A DNA stretch of 64,000 nt from Oscillospiraceae bacterium. GTDB taxonomy: Bacteria > Bacillota > Clostridia > Oscillospirales > Acutalibacteraceae. The notes beneath the pieces are model-generated. The model saw nothing but the letters and a program-made list of their open reading frames with translations. It was not told where the DNA came from and made no database searches. The stretch is taken from NCBI GenBank assembly GCA_015065795.1, contig SVPO01000002.1, positions 1-64,000 on the forward strand, in the 5' to 3' direction. The translations under genes were made by a program, and so were the position numbers. This document shows, in pieces, positions 37,372 through 44,873 of this stretch (position 1 is the first letter of the stretch; each line of letters opens with the position of its first letter).

Positions 37372-39003
37372 TCAGTAGTCGTCGTCCGGCTCCCCCAGAC
37401 GCATACAGCTGACGAACAGCTCGTCAAACCGCCCGTCTCCGCTCAGCTCCAGCTCACGGCTGCGGCTTGCGATGTCCGCCGCCCTCTGCCGCTGCTCCTT
37501 GCGGAGGCAGAGCACCGCCCCCTCAAGGGCGAGATTGGGCACAAAGCTGACGGTCATGCCGCTTTTCATATCACACACCAGTCCGATATCCAGCGCGTCC
37601 GACGTGGGGATATGGCAGCCCAGACCGCCGGTCATGTGCAGATCGATGTGCAAGCAATCCATGCTACACTTTTCATCGCTTACGCACTTTGCTTCTTCGC
37701 ACAGGCGACGGAAAGCCGCCGCCACTGCGCCCTTTGCCAGCTGAAGCTGACGGACATCCGCCTGTGTGTATCGGATCGGCGCGTCGGTCTGTCCCTCCGT
37801 GCGGTCGTCGATCTGCCAGTACCGGGCGATCATGCGGCCGTTGGGCAGGATCTTTCCCTCTCTAAGCAGCAGCGCGGTCAATGAAACCAGTGCGGCACCC
37901 GTCAGAGAACGTGGCGGCGCATCGTTGACCGTACGCAGCTCTATGGGTATCACCCTGTCGTCCTCGGGGGACGTAAGGGCGTATCGGGCGTTGTCGTCGG
38001 AGAGCGAAACCGCGGTCACGGCACCGCTCACCGCGCCTGAGCCGCAGGATATTCCGCCTCCCTCCAGAGCAGGTCCTGCCGCGGAGGAGGTGACCAGCCA
38101 TCTGCCGTCCTGCATCAGCGCCATTTCGCCGTTGGTGCCAAGGTCGCACAGGGCAAGTCCGTCCTGCTCCTGTTTGCCGCCGTAACGGGGCGAGGTCAGA
38201 GCCAGCAGTGCCGCTGTCAGGTCGCCGCCGGTGTATCCGCCCACGCAGGGCAGCAGCCACGCGTCAGCAGGCAGTCCCAGCCGCTCCGCGCCGTACCACT
38301 GTCCGAAACGCTCGGCGGTGCGGTAGGGAGCCTTGCCAAGGTAAGATGGATCAATGCCCGCCAGCAGGTGCAGCATGACGGTGTTGCCTGCCACGGTGAT
38401 GATTTCCGGGCTGCATCCGCCGCTCATGCGCAGTATCATTCGGGTGATCTGGGAGCTGACCAGCCGGTGGAGCGTGTCCACACCGTCGGGGCGCGCGCAA
38501 TAGGCGATGCGCGTCATGACATCCGCGCCGCACACCCTCTGGTCGTTAAGCTCGCACGCCTGCGCGATGACCGTTCCGTCGGACACATCCACGGCGCGCA
38601 GACCGATGGTGGTGGTGCCCAGATCCACTGCCACGGCGAAGGGAACATTGGGAAAGGCGGCAGTCTGCCCTCCATCCGATGACAGCTTGTGGCGTGAGAT
38701 TTCGGCACTCAGCCGCACCTCGCAGTCGCCTGTCAGCCGTGCGCGGCAGGCAAGACGGGTGACGAATCCGTCCTCGTCAGACCGCCCCACCCCGGGGAAA
38801 TCCATCTCGTCGTCACAGGGTGCGCTCACGCCGCCTTTCACGCGCACAAGGCATCTGCCGCAGCGTCCGTCGCCGCCGCAGGGTGCGGAAAGAGCCATCC
38901 CCTGCTCCCGTAGGACATCCAGCAGCATTGGCTGCCCCGTAACCCTCAGGCGAGTGCAGCTGTCACCCTGCCATATTGTAAGCAATTTATTTTCGTTATT
39001 CAT
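37372..39003 (-). CDS. 2Fe-2S/ASKHA-domain protein (DUF4445, RACE-type corrinoid activator-like)
   Basis: LREQGMALSAPCGGDGRCGRCLVRVKGG...C (2Fe-2S) then FAVAVDLGTTTIGLRAVDVSDGTVIAQACELNDQRVCGADVMTRI. Confidence 0.9.
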   Translation of the reverse strand: MNNENKLLTIWQGDSCTRLRVTGQPMLLDVLREQGMALSAPCGGDGRCGRCLVRVKGGVSAPCDDEMDFPGVGRSDEDGFVTRLACRARLTGDCEVRLSAEISRHKLSSDGGQTAAFPNVPFAVAVDLGTTTIGLRAVDVSDGTVIAQACELNDQRVCGADVMTRIAYCARPDGVDTLHRLVSSQITRMILRMSGGCSPEIITVAGNTVMLHLLAGIDPSYLGKAPYRTAERFGQWYGAERLGLPADAWLLPCVGGYTGGDLTAALLALTSPRYGGKQEQDGLALCDLGTNGEMALMQDGRWLVTSSAAGPALEGGGISCGSGAVSGAVTAVSLSDDNARYALTSPEDDRVIPIELRTVNDAPPRSLTGAALVSLTALLLREGKILPNGRMIARYWQIDDRTEGQTDAPIRYTQADVRQLQLAKGAVAAAFRRLCEEAKCVSDEKCSMDCLHIDLHMTGGLGCHIPTSDALDIGLVCDMKSGMTVSFVPNLALEGAVLCLRKEQRQRAADIASRSRELELSGDGRFDELFVSCMRLGEPDDDY

Positions 39004-39030
39004 ATATTACATTCTCCGCACGGGCTGCCG

Positions 39031-39948
39031 TCACTGCTCGGTCACTGCCTGCTCGCCGCTTCGGGCGGCACGGCGTGCACATTCTTCCACGGAACAGCCC
39101 TCGGCTTCGGCAGCGACAAACGCCGCCAGCGCGGCATCTCCGGCGCCAACCGTATTGACCGCCGTCACAGGTCGGGGCAGGATACGGTACGTTCCTTCAG
39201 CGGTAACCGCCGCAAGACCGCGCTCCCCCAGCGTCAGCAGCACGACGCCCACGCCATCCTCCGCAAGGAGGCGCGCCTGCTCAACAAGCCCGTCGTCATC
39301 GTCGGCATCCGCTCCCGTCAGTCGGGCAAGCTCGTGGGCGTTGGGCTTGTACAGCCACGGCGACACCTCTGCCAGCTGCTCACGGGTCAGCCCGTCGATA
39401 TCCAGAGCGATGCGCAAGCCCCTTCGGGCGGCATCGGTCATCAGGCGCACATATCTCTCCCCGGTCAGCCCCGGGGACAGACTGCCGGTGAATACGGCGG
39501 TTTTTGTGCCCGTATCGCCCCCGGCGCAGCTGCTCAGACAATCCTCAAGGCGGATGATATCCCCCTCGCTGACGATGCAGCCGCAGCGGTTTATCTTGAC
39601 CGTCTCTCCGCCTGCAAGGAGGGTGATGTTCTGACGGATGGCGCCCGGGCAGGTTATCATGTGCAGCGGCACTTTATCCTCGCTGCGAGCGAGAAACAGC
39701 CGCCGCCATTCTTCGGCGTTGTCCTCGCCGTAGAAGCCTACAAGACCGGCATTTATCCCACCGTGCGCAAGGGCACAGGCGACGTTTGCCGCCTTGCCTG
39801 CGGCGCGGCAGTGCTCGTGGGTGACGCGGTTGACCCGATCGCCGTCAAGACCGTCAAGGGTCATGGTCAGATCAAAGGCAGGATTGACCCCCACGCAGAT
39901 AACCCGACAGGCTGTCAGCTCATGCCGGCTGCTGTCGTCACGAAACAC
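39031..39948 (-). CDS. PfkB-family hexose/1-phosphofructokinase-like kinase
   Basis: VICVGVNPAFDLTMTLDGLDGDRVNRVTHEHCRAAGKAANVACALAHGG; NTVGAGDAALAAF. GTG start at 39948 chosen because it follows GGGGAGGTG; the upstream part of track ORF 39031..40149 is rejected. Confidence 0.85.
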   Translation of the reverse strand: MFRDDSSRHELTACRVICVGVNPAFDLTMTLDGLDGDRVNRVTHEHCRAAGKAANVACALAHGGINAGLVGFYGEDNAEEWRRLFLARSEDKVPLHMITCPGAIRQNITLLAGGETVKINRCGCIVSEGDIIRLEDCLSSCAGGDTGTKTAVFTGSLSPGLTGERYVRLMTDAARRGLRIALDIDGLTREQLAEVSPWLYKPNAHELARLTGADADDDDGLVEQARLLAEDGVGVVLLTLGERGLAAVTAEGTYRILPRPVTAVNTVGAGDAALAAFVAAEAEGCSVEECARRAARSGEQAVTEQ

Positions 39949-40057
39949 AGAGGTCACCTCCCCACTTAAAGCGTTATTTTTTATTATATCGCATTTTGTC
40001 TCACAATGGTATAGCAAATTGATATTTCCGACCAATGACGGATTTTTTGCAAAACCG

Positions 40058-40125
40058 GTCGTTTGTCCCGACTTATGTGCCGTTCGTCGCAGATCCGGCA
40101 GCCAACGCCGATGCCGTGCTATACT
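40058..40125 (+). promoter_or_regulatory. Candidate LytTR-type operator + -10 upstream of putative T7SS effector
   Basis: GTCGTTTGT (40058-40066) N12 GCCGTTCGT (40079-40087) N32 TATACT (40120-40125). Confidence 0.65.
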
Positions 40126-40179
40126 GGCATCACTGAAACGGAACTGCAAACCGAACCGAAATAATGAGGAGACGATGAT

Positions 40180-41121
40180 ATGGGCAGCTTATATGTGGAC
40201 AGTAAAAACCTGCAGACTCCCTGCCTGCAGCTGCAGAACCTTCCAGCCGTGATCGAGGACAAGATCGGAGAACTGACAACGGTGCAGAAAGCACTCCGCC
40301 GCAATTCTCCCATCGCAGGCATCGTGGCAAAGATCCCTGTATACAGATTACGCGAGCACATCAGAGACCTGAACGCCGTTGCCCGTGCGCTGAGCGCCAT
40401 CATCGAGCAGTATGCCGGCACGGAAAACGGAATAATCAGCAACATCGGCGGTTCCTCCGGCGGCTCAAAGGGCAAGGACCCCAGCCAGATGACCTACCTC
40501 GAATATCTGGATTACCGCAGGGAGAACGCTGTCGATCCGCGCACCCGTGAGCTGTACGAAAGATATCTCAGCCAGATAGTCATCAACGACGATGACTATG
40601 ACGGCACAGCTCACTACAGCCCCTCCAACGGCTACATCAATTATGACGCCGACGAGGACAGCACCAACCCCAGAGGTCAGGGTACCACCTATTACCACGA
40701 GGTCGGACACCTCATAGACGACCGCTCCGACGGCAACGGCTTTACCTCTGTGGACGGCAAATACGAATTCTATGACAAAATGCAGCAGGACTACGACCGC
40801 TGGGTCGAGCGCGTAATGCACGAAAACGGTTTTTCCACCCGTGAGCAGGCAAACGAATATATATCCGACTGGCTCTGGGAGGATGCCGACAACAAGAACG
40901 GTATTTCCGACATCGTTTACGGTCTGTCCGAGGGCGATGCAGGCGGAAAATGGGGTCACGACGCTTCCTATTACAACGAAACATCCACCTCTCAGGAAGC
41001 CTTTGCGCATTTCTTTGAGGCAGGCATGGCTGACGACAGCACCAAGCTGGACTACATCAAGGAAGTGTTCCCCAGCGCCTACGAGGAATATCAGCGTATG
41101 CTCAACGACGAGCTGAATTAA
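40180..41121 (+). CDS. Putative type VII secretion substrate with HEVGH zinc metallopeptidase (ATLF-like zincin) domain
   Basis: N-terminal ~85 aa helical region ending QYAGTE (YxxxE), Gly/Ser linker, then GTTYYHEVGHLIDD ... TSTSQEAFAHFFEAG. Confidence 0.75.
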   Translation: MGSLYVDSKNLQTPCLQLQNLPAVIEDKIGELTTVQKALRRNSPIAGIVAKIPVYRLREHIRDLNAVARALSAIIEQYAGTENGIISNIGGSSGGSKGKDPSQMTYLEYLDYRRENAVDPRTRELYERYLSQIVINDDDYDGTAHYSPSNGYINYDADEDSTNPRGQGTTYYHEVGHLIDDRSDGNGFTSVDGKYEFYDKMQQDYDRWVERVMHENGFSTREQANEYISDWLWEDADNKNGISDIVYGLSEGDAGGKWGHDASYYNETSTSQEAFAHFFEAGMADDSTKLDYIKEVFPSAYEEYQRMLNDELN

Positions 41122-41141
41122 CGCAGCGAGATGTCTCTGCG

Positions 41142-41169
41142 TTGATTTCATGGGCATCCGTGATATAAT
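41142..41169 (+). promoter_or_regulatory. Sigma-70/A-type promoter for 41214-42217
   Basis: TTGATT-N16-TATAAT. Confidence 0.65.
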
Positions 41170-41213
41170 GATACTGATATCCCGACCATACAATCTTTGT
41201 CGAAAGGGAATGA

Positions 41214-41774
41214 ATGATGATGAATAACGCTATGATGGAACTGCTGCTCAACGACAAGCTCTTTGACCGCAGGAGCCTGGTTTTTGACAACGGGGAGCTG
41301 ACCGAGATCGACGATCCTTTTGACGCTTCCGATCTTCCCGAGGGTCGGCTGGGCGAGTTCGCCGTCAGCCGCCGCAGCCTCGCTCTTGGCCTCAGGCTGT
41401 TTATCCCTCTGACTAAAATGGGCCGCACCCTTGAGGATTCCGAAAACATCACCGACGCAGACGTGCTTTTTCAGGTATCCTCCGGCCAGCGTCTGCTCCG
41501 CGTGGAGAAGCTTTCCCACGCCGACGCCGACGAAAAGCTCGCAGGCTTCGGCTCCTGCGGCGATCTTGCCGCCCTTCGCGACGAGGACGGCACCCCCATG
41601 TGGTTCGGCTGCTTTGACTCCCCCGAGGGCGTGCCCATGCTGGGCGTGACCCGTGCCGCAGGCGTGGGCGAGGAATTCACCTATCTGCTGACCTATGCCG
41701 GCATCGGCAACTTCACCGACATCCGCATGGAAGCGGACAACGTATACAGCCGTCTCAGGAGAGGAATCAAGTGA
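41214..41774 (+). CDS. Uncharacterised protein (186 aa) adjacent to T7SS effector
   Basis: Good ORF with ATG start; overlaps the following lipoprotein gene by 4 nt; no family recognised. Confidence 0.75.
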   Translation: MMMNNAMMELLLNDKLFDRRSLVFDNGELTEIDDPFDASDLPEGRLGEFAVSRRSLALGLRLFIPLTKMGRTLEDSENITDADVLFQVSSGQRLLRVEKLSHADADEKLAGFGSCGDLAALRDEDGTPMWFGCFDSPEGVPMLGVTRAAGVGEEFTYLLTYAGIGNFTDIRMEADNVYSRLRRGIK

Positions 41775-42217
41775 TGAAAAAGATCCTGACTGCCGCGGTT
41801 CTTCTGCTGGTTTGCCTGTTTGCTTTTGTCGGCTGCTCCGACGGGCAGGCAGCGCAGGTGAGTGAGGCTGCCCACGGCGGCATCACTCAGGTCACCATCG
41901 AATACGATCCTCAGCCCGGTGTGCACCGCAAGGTGGTCATCGACAGGGAAAGATCCGAGAAAAAGATCGTTGATTACGCCGGGACCAAAACCGAATCGGC
42001 GGAGGCGTTCACTCAGACCGGATCGCTGAGCGAATTCATCGATTCCCGTGTCCTTGGCTCATCGGCCGCCGATGCCGACCACGAAGGCGGCTCCGAGGAG
42101 CTTGTTCTCTGGAAGGTCAGGGTGACCACCGCCGGCGACACCACCACACTCTACGGAACGGAAAGCGAGGGATTTCCGGAATTCTGGGAGGAGCTGCTCC
42201 TGCTGGCAGGAGAGTAA
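41771..42217 (+). CDS. Small putative lipoprotein (candidate immunity)
   Basis: MMKKILTAAVLLLVCLFAFVGCSDG: signal peptide with lipobox-like FVGC. Confidence 0.75.
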   Translation: MMKKILTAAVLLLVCLFAFVGCSDGQAAQVSEAAHGGITQVTIEYDPQPGVHRKVVIDRERSEKKIVDYAGTKTESAEAFTQTGSLSEFIDSRVLGSSAADADHEGGSEELVLWKVRVTTAGDTTTLYGTESEGFPEFWEELLLLAGE

Positions 42218-42301
42218 TGCTATTGCGTTAATCGTGAAAACGAGGCTCTGTTCCGGACATCCCTTCATCCCGACCACAGACCGCACATCGGTCTGCGGAA
42301 A

Positions 42302-42355
42302 GACCCGACCACGGCACAATCAGGTGCCGCAGTCGGGTCTTATCTTTTGTTTTAC
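42302..42355. terminator. Terminator between convergent units
   Basis: gacccgac-ca-cggcac-aatcag-gtgccg-ca-gtcgggtc then ttatcttttgtttt. Confidence 0.85.
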
Positions 42356-42410
42356 AGAAATAACAGGGATGATCCGACGCAGAATGAGCACAGCGGCACA
42401 GTCGGAAGCG

Positions 42411-43205
42411 TCAGCCGCCGATGCCCAGCAGCTTTTTCAGTCCGGCACCAAAGCCGCCCGTCTTCCGATCCGCGGCACCCATGCGTACCGCCAGCACGGT
42501 GCAGTTGTCCATGCGCGCATCGCCTGCCGCCTCACGCGCCTCGGCAAACATCCGCTCGCCGATGCCGTCAAAAGGCTCCTCGCAGCAGCCGTAGTCGGCG
42601 ATACGCTCGTCCTCCAGCCACTCCCACAGACCGTCGGTCAGCAGCACAAAGGCATCTCTGTCCGACACCGACGTGCCGGCGCAGTCGATCATCCATCTGC
42701 CCGTCTGCAGCTCCGGGTCCCCCAGAGCGCGCAGCAGCAGGGAACGATCCTCGTGGTGACGTATCTGATTTTCCCTGATTTTGCCGGAATTGACCAGCAT
42801 CTGTGGCACGCTGTGGTCGAGGGTACGGTTCTTCACTCTGCCGCTGCGGCAGCGATAAAGCCGCGAATCGCCCACATGACCCCACATGGCGGTATCGCCG
42901 TCGGTCAGCAGCACCACCAGCGTGGTTTTCATGGAGTTTCTGCGTCCTGCGGCAGCCTGTTCCTGCAGCACACGGCGCTGAGCGGCGTTGATGCATTTCT
43001 CCAGCAGCCCTGCAGACATTTTCTCTGCCTCGGCGGCTGTTTTCAGCACGGCTTCCACCGCGCCGCGGGAGGCAATATCGCCGTCACCGTGACCGCCCAG
43101 ACCGTCCGCCAGAGCGAATACCGAAAAACTGCCGCAGTCCCTGCAGGCGGCAAAATCCTCGTTCGCCTTGCCGTCCGCGATATTTGTATAAGTTGTGCTT
43201 TCCAC
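42411..43205 (-). CDS. PP2C-family Ser/Thr phosphatase
   Basis: ADGLGGHGDGDIASRGAVEAVL, WGHVGDSRLYRCRSG, VLLTDGLWEW. Confidence 0.92.
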   Translation of the reverse strand: MESTTYTNIADGKANEDFAACRDCGSFSVFALADGLGGHGDGDIASRGAVEAVLKTAAEAEKMSAGLLEKCINAAQRRVLQEQAAAGRRNSMKTTLVVLLTDGDTAMWGHVGDSRLYRCRSGRVKNRTLDHSVPQMLVNSGKIRENQIRHHEDRSLLLRALGDPELQTGRWMIDCAGTSVSDRDAFVLLTDGLWEWLEDERIADYGCCEEPFDGIGERMFAEAREAAGDARMDNCTVLAVRMGAADRKTGGFGAGLKKLLGIGG

Positions 43206-43225
43206 TCTGTTCTCCCTTTCTACGG

Positions 43226-43480
43226 CTATATGAGCATAAGCATATCACCGTTGCTGATGCAGTATTCCCTGAGGGTGGCGTCGTGCCGGCAGATGATCTC
43301 CTTCTGGGGACAGCACAGCTCGAAATACTCCGCCGGTGTCGGCAGACAGCGTTCATTCTGACACACCATTTCCACCAGCTCCTCGATGATGTTCTCCACG
43401 GTGGTGTTCTCGTCCAGCACGAAATCGTACGTCATCTTCAGTGCGGAAACGTATACATCGACCTCTATCATGTCAGACAT
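43226..43480 (-). CDS. EsaB/YukD-like ubiquitin-fold T7SS component
   Basis: 84 aa: IEVDVYVSALKMTYDFVLDENTTVENIIEELVEMVCQ...REYCISNGDMLMLI; located in T7SS operon. Confidence 0.7.
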   Translation of the reverse strand: MSDMIEVDVYVSALKMTYDFVLDENTTVENIIEELVEMVCQNERCLPTPAEYFELCCPQKEIICRHDATLREYCISNGDMLMLI

Positions 43481-44153
43481 CCTTTCCTTGTGCCAGTATA
43501 TCGCCGCTTTCGGCGGAATCCACGGACAGCGCGTCGGTTATGAGGGTGAGTATCCCTTCCCGATGGGCGTAACGCAGCTCTCCGCCGTCGGTCACGCAGC
43601 ATCCCGCGCTTCCGATGAGCACGGCGCTTTCGGTACATTCGCCGTCTCTGCGCTGTATCTTTATTGTCAGGAAGTTCTGCAGTGCTTCCTTATCCTCCGT
43701 ACTGTCCGGCACGGCAGTGCGCGGAGGACAGGCGGGTATGCGCTCAAGGCAGCCGCTTTCCTCCAGCTGCTCGCGCACGCCGGCGGTGTCGGTCAGTCTC
43801 ATACGCACCGCGTTGGGCTGATGCAGCACTCCCTCGGAGCAGAGTATTCCGCTGCCGCCGCGAATCGCACAGATGTCGGGCAGGCTCTCGTCGGCAAAAT
43901 ACAGCGCCAGCGCGATGTCCCAGTCCTCGTAGCAGGACATCAGCCGGTCAACGCCGCTGTCCGCCATCAGTCTGCCGTCCTGCGGATAAATCAGCCCCTT
44001 CTGCGCAAGGGAAGCCAGCACCACCGGCAGCTGACGGCTGTCGGGAAAGCTTCCCTCGTCAAAGAGACCGAAAATCTGACCGATCCCCCTGACGGCTGCC
44101 AGCGCGTATATCTCCGCGCCGGTCAATACATAAGTCATTTCGGTATGGTTCAT
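43473..44153 (-). CDS. T7SS-associated protein, EspG/wHTH-like (tentative)
   Basis: Start re-assigned to MNHTEMTYVLTGAEIYALAAVRGIGQIFGL; overlaps both neighbours by a few nt; family assignment by weak resemblance only. Confidence 0.5.
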   Translation of the reverse strand: MNHTEMTYVLTGAEIYALAAVRGIGQIFGLFDEGSFPDSRQLPVVLASLAQKGLIYPQDGRLMADSGVDRLMSCYEDWDIALALYFADESLPDICAIRGGSGILCSEGVLHQPNAVRMRLTDTAGVREQLEESGCLERIPACPPRTAVPDSTEDKEALQNFLTIKIQRRDGECTESAVLIGSAGCCVTDGGELRYAHREGILTLITDALSVDSAESGDILAQGKDV

Positions 44154-44869
44154 AAAACAGATTCCTTTATCAGCTGCTTGTAGCTTCTTGACAGCGGAAG
44201 CACGATGTCTCCGAGGCATATTTCACCCTTTGACACCGACACCTGTGTGATATAAGCGGAATTGACGATAACGCCCTTGTGGCATCTGACAAACCGCTCG
44301 GGCAGAGACGACACCAGATTATCAAGCGTATCGTAGAAGGCGTATTCCGTCTGTTTTGTGCGCAGATACAGCTTTTTGTTGCGTGCTTCGAAGTACAGTA
44401 TGTCCGCATAGCGTATCTTCATGGTGTCGCCGGAGGATTTGAAGGAAAAGGCATCGTCCGATGACTGCCCCTCCCCTGCGCTGTCGGCGCGCAGGGCACG
44501 GTAGATATCCTTAAGGCGCAGCACCAGCTCCTTGCGGTCAACCGGTCTGATGAGCAGCGCCGAGGCAAGTATGCCGGGACGGATGTAGCTCAGGGGCGAC
44601 GTGTCGGCGTCAGCCACCAGCAGCAGCTTTGCCGCGCTGTCCTTCGTCCTGCATTTTTCCAGCGTATCCACCGAGCCGGCAGGTGCCACGTCGTAGCACA
44701 TCAGCTCCCAGCTCACGCCGCTGTCAAAGGCATCCGCAAACTCCTCGCGCCGGCTGAAGGAGCGAACGTCCCACAGATTCTCGTCGAGGTACGCTGCCAG
44801 CTCCAGTACGGTTTTGCGCAGGGAAAGGGCTTCGCTCTCGGTGTGCATATATGATATCATCGTCGCCAT
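44150..44869 (-). CDS. LytTR DNA-binding domain regulator with degenerate receiver
   Basis: C-term IRYADILYFEARNKKLYLRTKQTEYAFYDTLDNLVSSLPERFVRCHKGVIVNSAYITQV; N-terminal receiver-like region. Confidence 0.9.
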   Translation of the reverse strand: MATMISYMHTESEALSLRKTVLELAAYLDENLWDVRSFSRREEFADAFDSGVSWELMCYDVAPAGSVDTLEKCRTKDSAAKLLLVADADTSPLSYIRPGILASALLIRPVDRKELVLRLKDIYRALRADSAGEGQSSDDAFSFKSSGDTMKIRYADILYFEARNKKLYLRTKQTEYAFYDTLDNLVSSLPERFVRCHKGVIVNSAYITQVSVSKGEICLGDIVLPLSRSYKQLIKESVL

Positions 44870-44873
44870 GCTG

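Noticed and set aside
37413-37421. Extra ACGAACAGC 9-mer matching the LytTR-like box
   Set aside because: Single copy without a partner at 12-nt spacing, inside the RACE-like coding sequence; probably chance.
39949-40149. Extended N-terminus of the PfkB kinase (track start 40149)
   Set aside because: Translation upstream of 39948 has no family character and overlaps the promoter/operator of the divergent effector gene; a good RBS precedes the GTG at 39948.
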